Below, in pieces: positions 33,818 to 43,215 of a stretch of 51,610 nucleotides of DNA; the stretch's first letter is position 1; each line of letters opens with the position of its first letter. This stretch comes from 4484-232 sp964486555. Its GTDB lineage: Bacteria > Thermotogota > Thermotogae > Thermotogales > Thermotogaceae. Below the pieces are notes generated by a model. The model was given only the letters and a program-made list of their open reading frames with translations, did not search any database and was not told the origin of the DNA. The stretch lies in NCBI GenBank assembly GCA_964486555.1, contig CAZANP010000007.1:1-51610 (forward strand). Direction: 5' to 3'. The position numbers were made by a program, and so were the translations under genes.

Positions 33818-35228
33818 AATCCCAAGGATTCCATTTTCCAGATAAGAAGAGATCGATGTGTTTTGCCGCCCTCTTACCGGCCCCCATAGCCTCTATAACT
33901 GTTGCCGCTCCTGTGACAATATCTCCTCCTGCGAAAACGCCCTTAACGTTCGTTGCTCCCGTCTCTAAGTCGGCTTCTATGTATCCCCACTTGTTTCTTT
34001 TGAGTTCCTTAAACTCGGACAGAAGGAGACGATTCGCTTCTTGCCCAATGGCTTCTATGGCCATATCGACTTCCATTGTGAAGTTACTGCCTTCTATTGG
34101 AATGGGTCTTCTTCTGCCAGAAGAATCAGGCTCGCCAAGCTTCATTCTCACGCACTCCATAGCCACCAAGTTACCTTTCTCGTCTCCTATGTACTTAACA
34201 GGTTGTGTTAGCCAATGGAATTCTATTCCCTCTTCTATGGCATGATGGTACTCTTCGAGCCTTGCAGGCATCTCTTTTTCGGATCTTCTATAAACTATCA
34301 TCACTTTCTCTGCCCCTAGCCTTAAAGCACTTCTTGCTGCATCCATCGCTGTGTTTCCTGCCCCAATGACTGCCACTTTTCTTCCAACTTTTATCGGAGT
34401 ATCGTATTCTGGGAAAAGATAAGCCTTCATAAGGTTTATCCTTGTTAGAAATTCGCTGGCTGAGTAAACTCCGTTCAAATTGGTACCAGGTATCTTCATG
34501 AATTTTGGAGTTCCGGCTCCTATACCAATGAATATAGCATCGTACTCCTCAAGCAATTCCTTCACTGATATCGATTTCCCAACGACCACACTGGTTCTTA
34601 TTTCAACTCCCAATCTCTTTATGAATTCCACTTCTCTCTCCACGATCTTTTTAGGAAGCCTGAATTCCGGTATTCCGTAGATCAAAACCCCACCTGGCTT
34701 ATGGAAAGCTTCAAACACAACGACATCGTATCCCATCTTCGCAAGATCGGCGGCTGCTGTAAGCCCAGCTGGTCCTGCCCCTATAACGGCAACTTTTTTG
34801 TTCTTCTTATCATTTATCTCTGGGACTCTGATTCCAACATTTTCCGCTTCCCAGTCCGCTACGAACCTTTCCAATCTCCCTATGGCCACAGGTTCTGCGT
34901 TTGGTATCTTCCCTACAACGCATTTTGCCTCGCATTGAACCTCCTGAGGACAGACCCTCCCACAGACCGCCGGGAGGTTGTTGTATTTCTTTATGATATC
35001 TATAGCTCCCAGAAAGTCTCTCTCTCTGATTTTCTTGATGAATCCGGGTATATCGATTCCCACAGGGCAACCGGAAATACACGGATGAGTGGGACATTGG
35101 ATACATCTTTCAGCTTCTCTGATCGCTTCTTCTTCGGTGTAACCTAGGGCAACTTCTTCGAAATTTCGTCTTCTGACCTGAGGATCCTGTTCTTTCATTG
35201 GCGTCTTTTTCAACTGTTTCAGAGCCAA
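33816..35228 (-). CDS. nfnB: NfnB, large subunit of NADH-dependent ferredoxin:NADP oxidoreductase
   Basis: Flavoprotein of 470 residues related to glutamate synthase small chain. The N-terminal ferredoxin-like domain binds two [4Fe-4S] clusters through CIQCPTHPCISGCPVG and CGRVCPQEVQCEAKC. A first FAD site follows (VIGAGPAGLTAAADLAKMGY), then an NADPH site (VIGAGNTAMDAARSALRLGA), and the closing AIGQEANRL and GVFAGGDIVTGAATVIEAMGAGKRAA. With NfnA it bifurcates electrons: NADH and reduced ferredoxin together reduce NADP. This complex balances redox carriers in hydrogen-producing Thermotoga. It overlaps nfnA by 10 bases and ends in the terminator. Confidence 0.93.
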   Translation of the reverse strand: MALKQLKKTPMKEQDPQVRRRNFEEVALGYTEEEAIREAERCIQCPTHPCISGCPVGIDIPGFIKKIRERDFLGAIDIIKKYNNLPAVCGRVCPQEVQCEAKCVVGKIPNAEPVAIGRLERFVADWEAENVGIRVPEINDKKNKKVAVIGAGPAGLTAAADLAKMGYDVVVFEAFHKPGGVLIYGIPEFRLPKKIVEREVEFIKRLGVEIRTSVVVGKSISVKELLEEYDAIFIGIGAGTPKFMKIPGTNLNGVYSASEFLTRINLMKAYLFPEYDTPIKVGRKVAVIGAGNTAMDAARSALRLGAEKVMIVYRRSEKEMPARLEEYHHAIEEGIEFHWLTQPVKYIGDEKGNLVAMECVRMKLGEPDSSGRRRPIPIEGSNFTMEVDMAIEAIGQEANRLLLSEFKELKRNKWGYIEADLETGATNVKGVFAGGDIVTGAATVIEAMGAGKRAAKHIDLFLSGKWNPWD

Positions 35229-36064
35229 GACGTATCACCTACCTTTTTCAGGAATCTCTCAAGAGCCAATTTTTCTTCTTCCTTGTATTGATTCAATCTT
35301 TTGAGGAGCTCATCCCAATCCACTTTCGTTCCATCGAATTCTGGCCCATCTACGCATGCAAATTTTATCTCTCCATCCACACTCACCCTGCAAGCTCCAC
35401 ACATCCCAGTACCGTCCACCATTATGGAGTTCAACGATACCCATATGGGAATACCGTATTCTTTGGCCTTCAGAGAGCAAAATTTCATCATTATGGTTGG
35501 ACCAATCGCCCACATTATGTCGAACTTGTACCCCTTCCTCACCAAGTAGTCTATTCCATCCGTCACAACACCTTTCATGCCTTTACTTCCATCATCGGTC
35601 GTCACGAGAATCTCAGAAAGCTCTGAAAACTCCTCCTCCATTATCACGTATTCTGCTGATCTACCACCAAGAATGGAGAAGAGTTCATTTCCCGCTTTTT
35701 TCAGAGCCTTTGCTATGGGGTACAGCGTTGCTATACCAACTCCACCTCCAACGAGAAGGACTTTCCCATAGTACTTTATCTCGCTAGGATTTCCAAGGGG
35801 TCCAACTACATCCAGGAACTCATCACCTTCTTTCATCATACACATCTCGTAGGTGCTCTTTCCAACAGCTCTGACGATCATTCTGAAAGCTTTTTCCTCG
35901 GGAAACGTGTCAGCCACCGTGAGGGGGATTCTCTCCGCTTTCTCATGGGTTCTGACAATGATGAATTGACCGGGCTTTGCTCTTTCGGCGATATCCTCGT
36001 TTTCAATTATGAAATCGTGCACTCCTGGTGCTAATCTTCTTTTTTTCAAAATTTTGTTACGCAA
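35219..36064 (-). CDS. nfnA: NfnA, small subunit of NADH-dependent ferredoxin:NADP oxidoreductase
   Basis: Ferredoxin-NADP reductase-like subunit of 281 residues. An FAD-binding barrel (AKPGQFIIVRTHEKAERIPLTV) is followed by an NAD(H) domain (VLLVGGGVGIATLYPIAKAL, WAIGPTIMMKF). The C-terminal [2Fe-2S] motif is GTGMCGACRVSVDGEIKFACVDGPEFDG. Start is TTG 36064 with GGAGG seven bases upstream. It is the first gene of the pair. Older annotations call the pair sulfide dehydrogenase, but gene order and motifs fit the bifurcating Nfn complex. Confidence 0.93.
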   Translation of the reverse strand: MRNKILKKRRLAPGVHDFIIENEDIAERAKPGQFIIVRTHEKAERIPLTVADTFPEEKAFRMIVRAVGKSTYEMCMMKEGDEFLDVVGPLGNPSEIKYYGKVLLVGGGVGIATLYPIAKALKKAGNELFSILGGRSAEYVIMEEEFSELSEILVTTDDGSKGMKGVVTDGIDYLVRKGYKFDIMWAIGPTIMMKFCSLKAKEYGIPIWVSLNSIMVDGTGMCGACRVSVDGEIKFACVDGPEFDGTKVDWDELLKRLNQYKEEEKLALERFLKKVGDTSWL

Positions 36065-36117
36065 GTTGTCACCTCCTCTTCACAATTTTACCAAAAAAAT
36101 CACAAACCCTGAAAGGC

Positions 36118-37821
36118 TCAACCCACATCTACATCACTTCCACCTACTCCTCCGCCGACACCTGAACCAAAATCCCCTCCACCCCCAACCGATGTACTGG
36201 AACTCACGATGGATCTCGCTGTGAGCGGTATAGTGGAGAGATAAGCATAAACAGGCGCTTCGTAGCTACTTCTTGCGATGGGGGTGTTGGGAGGTTCAGG
36301 AAGCATTTTTCTCATGATGCTCACAGTTTTTTTAGCAACACCAAGGGCCGTTGCGTAGATGAGATAATCTTCCCAAAGAACAATGGAATCTGGGGGATAT
36401 TGAGATAGGAGAGAAAAATCCGTTATGAATCTCTCGAACGCTTTCCATTTCAAGTAGTACAACCTACCCTCCTCGGTCCATCTTGCTAAAACATCCTTCC
36501 TCAGGAAAAGTACGAACAGATTGACCAGAAATCCTGAAAGCCCCATCGCACTGCTGAATATGGTAACATGTCCGTACCCTTTCATGAACGATGGAAGGAA
36601 TAGGAAAAGGAAACCTGGTATCATCAGGAAGAAAGCCGTAACCTTGGCTATAGTGTTTCCTTTCGTTTCGATGAAATCTCTCCCTTTAACTTCCTCAGAG
36701 ATATTCCGTTGCCAGGAGTTGTACAGATCGTAAATCGCTTTCGCTTCCTTTTTCAACTGAGATTTCAGATTCTTCAGATCGACGATCCCATCAACTGCCA
36801 ACAGTTCCAATATTTTGTAGATCTCCTCGTTCTTTCCAGGGTTTTTCAAAAGTTTCAAATGATTTCTTTCTATGGATATCGATTTTTCCTTGATCATTTC
36901 TAGAATGGCTGATGAAAAACCGTTTTCATCTGGAAGACCACATAAGTTCTTCACTACGGTATTGACGATTTCTGGTGGATCTTTCGAAGGAGGTTCTCTT
37001 TCAAATATGGCATCGTAACTGACTTTCTTCTCTCTACCTAATTTAAGATAGACCATTATAGGAAGGAACACACTCAGAAGAATATAAGCCATTGAGGATG
37101 TGGGCACAAGAGAGCTCAAAAATTTATATGTTCTCTCTTCTCTCAAAGCGTTTTCCATAGAAAGGGGCACCTTGGCTTCGCTTGGGATACTTAAGATTTT
37201 TGGGAATATGTACCTTCCTTCAACGAAAGTACGAGGAGGTACGTTTTCAAACAGGAATTCATATTTTCCTTTTTCATTCGATGGATTTTCTGCAAAATTC
37301 GGATGATGAAATATTCTGGGAGCTGGAAAATCACCAGGTATCTCAACTCTCACTCTCAGTTTCCTGATCCAGGAATTTCTGGAACCACCAACGTACTTCA
37401 CAAACAGCTGAGAAAAATCTTCCCCATGGATGATGAGATTTTTTACTCTGTAGGTGAATGAGTACGTTATCAAAGCCGGTTCGTGATAGATATCGAGGGA
37501 TCTCGTGTACCAGAATGTCAATCTCACACCATTTTTCAATTTTTCCTTGTTCACCATCAGAGGTTTTGGACCTTCCAATCTCTTCACATTTAAAAGTTCG
37601 AAATCCATAGGCTCTGGAAATGACACTCTCCAACTCAAGTATCTGAAAGGTTTTTTCAAATTCCAGGTTATCTTTTCAGTCACGACACCGGATCCATCTT
37701 TTTTGAGAATCAGTTTGTATTCCATAGCAGGTATATCGAAGAGCGGCGAACCAGAAAAATAGTGGATGTAGAGAAATATGGAAGCAAAAACTATTATTCC
37801 AAAAACAATGTATCTTTTCAC
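36118..37821 (-). CDS. DUF2207 family membrane protein (5' end at assembly gap)
   Basis: Predicted membrane protein of about 567 residues. The N-terminus is a signal or anchor (RYIVFGIIVFASIFLYIHYF). About 210 extracytoplasmic residues with a beta-sandwich character follow (YKLILKKDGSGVVTEKITWNL is typical of DUF2207). A span at about 243-262, a cytoplasmic region and two spans near 395-440 come next. The tail is glycine rich (SVGGGGDFGSGVGGGVGG), common in this family. The GTG at 37821 touches the N run, so a longer start cannot be excluded. Function is unknown. It may be co-transcribed with the ABC transporter upstream. Confidence 0.8.
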   Translation of the reverse strand: MKRYIVFGIIVFASIFLYIHYFSGSPLFDIPAMEYKLILKKDGSGVVTEKITWNLKKPFRYLSWRVSFPEPMDFELLNVKRLEGPKPLMVNKEKLKNGVRLTFWYTRSLDIYHEPALITYSFTYRVKNLIIHGEDFSQLFVKYVGGSRNSWIRKLRVRVEIPGDFPAPRIFHHPNFAENPSNEKGKYEFLFENVPPRTFVEGRYIFPKILSIPSEAKVPLSMENALREERTYKFLSSLVPTSSMAYILLSVFLPIMVYLKLGREKKVSYDAIFEREPPSKDPPEIVNTVVKNLCGLPDENGFSSAILEMIKEKSISIERNHLKLLKNPGKNEEIYKILELLAVDGIVDLKNLKSQLKKEAKAIYDLYNSWQRNISEEVKGRDFIETKGNTIAKVTAFFLMIPGFLFLFLPSFMKGYGHVTIFSSAMGLSGFLVNLFVLFLRKDVLARWTEEGRLYYLKWKAFERFITDFSLLSQYPPDSIVLWEDYLIYATALGVAKKTVSIMRKMLPEPPNTPIARSSYEAPVYAYLSTIPLTARSIVSSSTSVGGGGDFGSGVGGGVGGSDVDVG

Positions 37822-37921
37822 NNNNNNNNNNNNNNNNNNNNNNNNNNNNNNNNNNNNNNNNNNNNNNNNNNNNNNNNNNNNNNNNNNNNNNNNNNNNNNN
37901 NNNNNNNNNNNNNNNNNNNNN
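37822..37921. other. Assembly gap of 100 N
   Basis: Exactly 100 undetermined bases, a standard placeholder. On the right an ABC ATPase gene loses its C-terminal third; on the left the DUF2207 gene starts at the edge. If the real gap is longer, it could hide the permease gene of the transporter. Confidence 0.95.
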
Positions 37922-38524
37922 CCCCTCGTTCATGACAAGGATCCTATCGCACATCTTAAGAATATCTTCCTCTGAGTGCGAAGATATCATCATCGTCACA
38001 CCATTTTTCTTCAGTTTTTCCAGCACCTGCCATATTATCTCGGAGGATTCCCGATCCAAGCCACTCGTTGGTTCATCCAGAAGCAGCACTTTCGGGTTTT
38101 TCAGAAGGGATATGGCAAGAGATACTCTCTGTTTCATTCCTTTGGATAGAATTCTCACAGGCTTTTTGAGAGGAATCCCCAGCATTTCCACAACTTCTTC
38201 GAAATCGTTTTGAGCGCGACTAACTTTCGAAAAATGCAATATGTTCTCCTCGGCGGTTAACTCTTCAAAAAGGGAGGGATACTCCGGGACATATGAAATT
38301 AATTTTCTGACCTTGGATGGATTTTTGAGAGCGTCGATCCCCATTATGGCTATTCTCCCCGAACTCGGTTTCAATATCGTGGCCACGATCTTCAAGAGTG
38401 TGGTCTTCCCAGCAGCGTTGGGTCCAAGGATTCCCAGCGTTTTACCTTCTTCAAGGTGAAACGTGATATCTTTCAAAACGGTAACTTTCCCATAGTTCTT
38501 GTTCACTTCGATGAGTTCTATCAC
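37922..38524 (-). CDS. ABC transporter ATP-binding protein (C-terminus lost in gap)
   Basis: ATPase of the CcmA/NatA type, 201 residues visible of an expected 230-310. Walker A LGPNAAGKTTLLK lies near residue 34, the Q-loop region shows YVPEYPSLFEELTAEENI, the signature is LSKGMKQRVSLA, Walker B VLLLDEPTSGLD and the H-loop MISSHSEED. The YVPEYP segment and KGMKQR signature are typical of exporters for drugs, lipids or antibiotics, often with an ABC-2 permease. The start overlaps the HEAT-repeat gene by four bases. The permease was not seen and may be in the gap. Confidence 0.9.
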
Positions 38525-39162
38525 GTTGTATCCCCCAATTTACGTATTTTATCCATAACATCCTCTCTTCCCTTTTCCACTATGTATCTCACAAAAGAAG
38601 GGTTTCTGGTGATCAGAAGAAAGATTGCTTTCAAGAAGAATTCCTTGTTTTTCTTTGAAAATGTATCATCATCCAAAGCTCTTAGAAGTAGATTCACGGA
38701 CTTTTCAGAATCTATGTTGGCTAGAACCATGGCGACCTGTTCACACAGCTCTTTTCTATAGGAATCTTCAAACAACAGATATTCGAGGTAAGGTAAAAAC
38801 TTCTCACCTCTGCCTATCTTGGCCAATGCTTCGTATATCACCAGCAAAGCTTCTTCAACATCATATTTGGATAACATGTCGAGAAGGATTTTTTCCATTC
38901 GTTTCTCTCCAAGATCTCCTAGAATGTCCACAATGTACAGGAGTGTTACATCGTTCTTCTCAATCCCTTTTCTCCATCTCTTAAGGAGTTCGGCGTAGAG
39001 AAATTCTCGGGCGTCATCTCCTAGAAGGCGAAAGGCTTCTGATACAATTTCCCTAACCTCTGGGTCTTCATCCCCCAGCAATCTGAGGAGTGTGGGTAAA
39101 GCATCTTTCCCTCTTTCTTCTACGATCCTTCTTATGAGCTTTTCCTTTTTCTCTAAGTCCAT
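38521..39162 (-). CDS. HEAT-repeat protein
   Basis: All-helical protein of 213 residues with HEAT/PBS-type repeats: DALPTLLRLLGDEDPEVREIVSEAFRLLG, KRMEKILLDMLSKYDVEEALLVIYEALAKIG, then KSVNLLLRALDDD. Such proteins act as protein-protein scaffolds. No enzyme motif is present. It overlaps rad50 by 10 bases and the ABC gene by four, so it is probably translated with both. Whether it serves the repair complex or the transporter cannot be told. Confidence 0.8.
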   Translation of the reverse strand: MDLEKKEKLIRRIVEERGKDALPTLLRLLGDEDPEVREIVSEAFRLLGDDAREFLYAELLKRWRKGIEKNDVTLLYIVDILGDLGEKRMEKILLDMLSKYDVEEALLVIYEALAKIGRGEKFLPYLEYLLFEDSYRKELCEQVAMVLANIDSEKSVNLLLRALDDDTFSKKNKEFFLKAIFLLITRNPSFVRYIVEKGREDVMDKIRKLGDTT

Positions 39163-41708
39163 TCAACCAACATCCCTTCTCTCAATATTATACGTTTGTC
39201 GAATTCTTCAGAAAATTCCTTATCGTGTGTTATGAAACATATCACTTTGTTCAACTTTTCCAGTTCTTTCAGAGACTCAGCTATCTTCTTCTTGTTACCG
39301 CTATCTAAACTCGAAAAACCTTCATCTATGAAGAAGGTTTCCATCTCACCTGCAACCGTTTCTGCTACGGCCATTGCGAGAGTTATTGAAACCAGAGTCC
39401 TTTCACCCCCTGATAATCCTCTAGCTTCCCTCTCTTGACCTCTGTCCAGTATCACAAAACCGTCTTTGAACTTTAGAGAGAATCTTCCATTCGTCAATAT
39501 GGAAAGGTGGTTATTGGCTCTATCGAGAATTTTTTCCAGGCATCTGTTAACAAAGAACGTTTGAAATTCCTCGCTTCTCAAGGATTTCAGCATACTCTCA
39601 TATATCGTGAATTTTTCCTGAACTTTCCTCTTTTCCTCCTCCAATCTTCTGTATTCCTCTTCCAATTTGCTCAATTCTTCGAGATCCCTTGATATTCTGG
39701 TTATTTCAACTATAACATCATCTCTATCTTTTCTTAACTCATTCAGAAGTTTTTCCGCTTTTTTCAATTCTTCTCTTGGATCTCTCATGACACTTTCTTC
39801 CATTTCCAGATCCTTTATATCTTCCAAAAGTATTCTTCGTTCTCCTCTCAAGCTTTCGATGGAACTTTCAGCGTTTGTCAATTCTCTATCCTTGTAGTTA
39901 AGGAAAGTCTCCATATCCAAACCGTTCATTTCCAGCTTTTTCAGAAAATCGGACTTAATCTCTTTTAGCCTTTCTTCAAAGGATTCTACTCTCTTTTTCA
40001 ACTCTGAGAGCTTATCTTTCCTCTCTTGGATGCTCTTTGACATCTCCGAAATCCTACCACTCAATCTCCCTATCGTAGCTTCTAAGTCGCGAAGTCTCCT
40101 CGATATCTTTTCCCTATCAATTAAGGTATTTTCAAGTTTTTCATCCGCACCTTCGAAATAGCCCATATCTTTCAATCTTTCTTTCATGGCGTTTATGGAT
40201 TCTGAAAGGACTTTCACTCTATTCCTTTTCCTGGACAAATCATCCTTGAGCCGATGTAACTCCTCTTCAATCTTTTCAATTTCCATATCGTTCCTCATTT
40301 TTTTCTCTTTCGTCACTTCTAGCTCTTTCCTGAGACGATCGTATGTTTCGAAATCCACGAAAGCTTCTCTTCTCTTTTTAGAATGGTACACATTTCCACA
40401 GACAGGACACGTATCTCCATCCTTGAGGTTTGAAGATATCTCATATGCCATCCATTGCATGACATCTTCTTTGAAAGAGTTGACTTTTTCGTCCAGATAA
40501 CGAATTTTCTCTAGCAACTCTTTCGAAGCATTTTGATGTTCTTTCAAATGATTCTCTTTGATGACGATACGCTCTTCCAATTCTTTCAATTCATCGTTTA
40601 AAGTGTGCAATTCATGTTGATATCTGAAGATCTCTTCTAAGATTGGTTTAGCAGAGGAAACTATGGATTTTAACTTTTCCAACTCGTCTTGAATTCGTTC
40701 ATCTTCGGAAATCAGTGCTTGTTTTTCTCTTTCTTTATCACTCATTGTCGAGATCAGACTCTTTTTCTCCCTTTCCAAAGCATCTATCTCTCCTGAAATT
40801 CTTTCAATATTTTCCATATCTCTGGTATACTCTTCTTCCAACTTATTCAAGGCCAAGAAATCTCCTAAAAGTCCTTTGCACTTCTTCACGATTCTTTCTT
40901 CTTCAACTCCGGTTTCCAATTCCTTGATTTTTCTCTCGATCTCTTCCAACTTTTCCTTCTTTTTCATGTAAGATTCATACCTTCTGAGGTCCCCCATCAG
41001 TTTTTCAAATCTAGAATTCGCAATCTCCAGTTTTCCATCTATCTCTTTCTTCTTCCTCTCCAATCTCTTCTTTTCATCTATCAAGTTTTTCCTCCTTTTC
41101 CCTCTCATCAGCGCCAGGATCTGTTCCATTCTCTGCGTGGGATCCGATTCTTTCAATCTCTGCATCTTATCTTTCAGCTTCTCTTTGATTCGATCGAGAA
41201 AATTCTTTCCAAGAAAAACATCCATGACCAATTTCGCTATCTCACTTCGTGTGGATGTCAGGAACTTGGTTGCCTCCCCTTGGGGTAGAAAAAACGTTGT
41301 GTTGAAGGTGTCGTAAGTCATGCCTAGAATCTTCATCAATTCCTCATTGACTTCCTTTACCCCCGTTATCCTGTACTTTCTATCATCCTGTATAACTAGG
41401 AGGCTGGCGGATTGCCTTATAGCCCCTTTGCTCGACTTTTCCAAGGATCTGGAAACTTCGTAGGATTTCCCTGCTTTTTCAAAGGAGAAGACCACCCACG
41501 CTTCTTTGTGATCCCTGTTTATGTATTCTCCTGTCACTCTTTTCCCAAACCTCACACCACTTCCAAACAATGCAAAGACGATGGATTCTAGAAATGAGGA
41601 TTTTCCGGAACCATTTGGACCTTCTATGACGAAAATACCCGGTTTGAACTCGTATTCCAACTTTTTTATGCCTAAAAATCCTTTGACCTTGAGATATTTA
41701 GGCCTCAT
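39153..41708 (-). CDS. rad50: DNA repair ATPase Rad50 (SbcC-like)
   Basis: SMC-like ATPase of 851 residues that with Mre11 processes DNA double-strand breaks. The N-terminal lobe has Walker A EGPNGSGKSS at residues 29-38 and the Q-loop in TFFLPQGEATKFL. A long coiled coil contains the zinc hook CPVC at about residues 434-437. The C-terminal lobe has the signature RGLSGGERTLVSITLAMA, Walker B METFFIDEGFSSLD and the H-loop FITHDKEF. It overlaps mre11 by four bases. The coil is shorter than in E. coli SbcC, as is usual for Thermotoga. Confidence 0.95.
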   Translation of the reverse strand: MRPKYLKVKGFLGIKKLEYEFKPGIFVIEGPNGSGKSSFLESIVFALFGSGVRFGKRVTGEYINRDHKEAWVVFSFEKAGKSYEVSRSLEKSSKGAIRQSASLLVIQDDRKYRITGVKEVNEELMKILGMTYDTFNTTFFLPQGEATKFLTSTRSEIAKLVMDVFLGKNFLDRIKEKLKDKMQRLKESDPTQRMEQILALMRGKRRKNLIDEKKRLERKKKEIDGKLEIANSRFEKLMGDLRRYESYMKKKEKLEEIERKIKELETGVEEERIVKKCKGLLGDFLALNKLEEEYTRDMENIERISGEIDALEREKKSLISTMSDKEREKQALISEDERIQDELEKLKSIVSSAKPILEEIFRYQHELHTLNDELKELEERIVIKENHLKEHQNASKELLEKIRYLDEKVNSFKEDVMQWMAYEISSNLKDGDTCPVCGNVYHSKKRREAFVDFETYDRLRKELEVTKEKKMRNDMEIEKIEEELHRLKDDLSRKRNRVKVLSESINAMKERLKDMGYFEGADEKLENTLIDREKISRRLRDLEATIGRLSGRISEMSKSIQERKDKLSELKKRVESFEERLKEIKSDFLKKLEMNGLDMETFLNYKDRELTNAESSIESLRGERRILLEDIKDLEMEESVMRDPREELKKAEKLLNELRKDRDDVIVEITRISRDLEELSKLEEEYRRLEEEKRKVQEKFTIYESMLKSLRSEEFQTFFVNRCLEKILDRANNHLSILTNGRFSLKFKDGFVILDRGQEREARGLSGGERTLVSITLAMAVAETVAGEMETFFIDEGFSSLDSGNKKKIAESLKELEKLNKVICFITHDKEFSEEFDKRIILREGMLVEWT

Positions 41709-42823
41709 TCTTCCACCTCTTCGAGAATCTTCTTCATCTCCTTTAACATTTCGTCAGAAATTTCTGGATATCTAGTCTTGACGAATTCCTCGTACATGTC
41801 GAAGAAATCGATACCCTTCGTTTCCATATCCTGATGTGGGATCTCCGATTCCTCTCTCTCCCAATCGATTTTGACGACGTTCTCAAATCTTCCAAATATT
41901 TCTCCTATCAAGTCCCTATCATCGAGTACTACCTTCACGTATCCATCAAAACCTCTTATCTCCTCTTCAAGCTCTTCTAGAGCTTTCAAACCTTTACTCT
42001 TTAATCTCACAATTTTCAATTTCTTAACACTCGTCTCGATTTTATCGACTTGAGGTTGCTCCCCTTTGATTAACTTGACCATCAAAGCTCCTTTCTTTTC
42101 CCTCAACTCGCCAAAATCAAAGTATATGGGTGAACCACAATACCATGTGGGAGGTGTTTCAAGGATCTTCAACACCCCATGAAAATGACCAAGTGCGATG
42201 TAATCCATAGCACCGGGAAACATCTGCCTTTTCATCACTAATTCCGTCTTCTTCTCTATACCGGAGATTTTCAATCCATCTACGAGAACATGTGCAACCA
42301 TTATGTTCCAGTCTGCTGTGGCCTCTTTTTCATAACGCTTCATGAGTTTTTCTATTTCGAAGTGTAATTTCTCTATCCGTTCATCCCTGTTATCGATTCT
42401 ACTGATCAGGGAACTCGTTTCCACATAGGGGAGAGGAAACACCTTTATTCTCTGTCCTTTCTTTCCTGTCAGCTCGAACACTTCCGGTTTATCCACTATT
42501 CGGAGATTCTCTAGTTTTAACTCCTTCAGACTCCTCAAACCTTTCCAATCGTGATTACCTAAAACCACCACAACAGGTGCCACATCCGAGAAATTCTTGA
42601 GATATTTGATAATGGATTCAACCGATTCAACACTCGGGTTGTTTCTAACATGGAGAATGTCACCTGTTATGAGTACAATATCAGGTTGGAATTCCAGGGT
42701 TTTCGAGTATATCTCATCCAATGCCTTCAATATCTCTGATGTCCTATCCACAGGTTTTGAACCTGTCCATGAAGTTACACCTAGGTGCCAATCTGAAGTG
42801 TGGAGGATTTTGAGCTCGTTCAT
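41705..42823 (-). CDS. mre11: DNA repair nuclease Mre11 (SbcD-like)
   Basis: Manganese-dependent exo/endonuclease of 372 residues. The calcineurin-like motifs are all visible: LHTSDWHLG (motif I), ITGDILH (II), VVLGNHD (III), MVAHVLVDG (IV, in place of the usual GHxH-type pair) and ALGHFHG (V). The C-terminal region after about residue 300 carries the Rad50-binding helices. It is the upstream gene of the mre11-rad50 pair, and its ATG overlaps the small TPR gene by four bases. Confidence 0.94.
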   Translation of the reverse strand: MNELKILHTSDWHLGVTSWTGSKPVDRTSEILKALDEIYSKTLEFQPDIVLITGDILHVRNNPSVESVESIIKYLKNFSDVAPVVVVLGNHDWKGLRSLKELKLENLRIVDKPEVFELTGKKGQRIKVFPLPYVETSSLISRIDNRDERIEKLHFEIEKLMKRYEKEATADWNIMVAHVLVDGLKISGIEKKTELVMKRQMFPGAMDYIALGHFHGVLKILETPPTWYCGSPIYFDFGELREKKGALMVKLIKGEQPQVDKIETSVKKLKIVRLKSKGLKALEELEEEIRGFDGYVKVVLDDRDLIGEIFGRFENVVKIDWEREESEIPHQDMETKGIDFFDMYEEFVKTRYPEISDEMLKEMKKILEEVEE

Positions 42824-43215
42824 TTTTTCTTCTCCTCCTCCAGAACTTTCCTCTCACATATTGATAGATAATACTCAACGGTCTTTCTCAGCGGGTCATC
42901 GCCGAGTAGTTCCAAAGCCTTTTTGAATTCCGCAATCGCCATGCTGTAATTTGCCATCCTCATCTGGTATATCCCATCGGATACGATCTCCTTGGCCTTC
43001 CTCCTTTTTAAATTCTCCAGATAGGGTATCTCTATACCATTTTTTTCAATGTAACGCGTGAACTCGTCGAAATCTCTGAATATATAAATTTCATATGCTT
43101 TTACTTTTTCCTTCAAGTTTTCAATTTCCAAAACCTTCGATCTGTACATGTGAAATGTGATCAAAAAGAGCAAGGAGAATATCGTTAGAAGGAGCAGAAA
43201 GAGAAGATTCCTCAC
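42820..43215 (-). CDS. Small single-span membrane protein with TPR-like domain
   Basis: Protein of 131 residues: an N-terminal transmembrane helix (MRNLLFLLLLTIFSLLFLITF), a short coiled segment (VLEIENLKEKVKAYE) and a C-terminal helical domain with one TPR-like pair (AKEIVSDGIYQMRMANYSMAIAEFKKALELLGDD). I recall the T. maritima homologue (near TM1634) having a solved soluble domain, without a known function. It overlaps both lon and mre11 by four bases, so it belongs to that operon. Confidence 0.82.
   Translation of the reverse strand: MRNLLFLLLLTIFSLLFLITFHMYRSKVLEIENLKEKVKAYEIYIFRDFDEFTRYIEKNGIEIPYLENLKRRKAKEIVSDGIYQMRMANYSMAIAEFKKALELLGDDPLRKTVEYYLSICERKVLEEEKKK

Noticed and set aside
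35356..35787. Open frame of 143 codons on the plus strand
   Set aside because: It is antisense to nfnA, with composition typical of a shadow frame.
36065..36117. Possible terminator after the DUF2207 gene
   Set aside because: There is a T run on the minus strand, but the stem before it is only about three base pairs.
36118..36210. Glycine-rich tail of the DUF2207 protein as a frameshift artefact
   Set aside because: Glycine-rich ends are usual in this family, and the frame closes normally.
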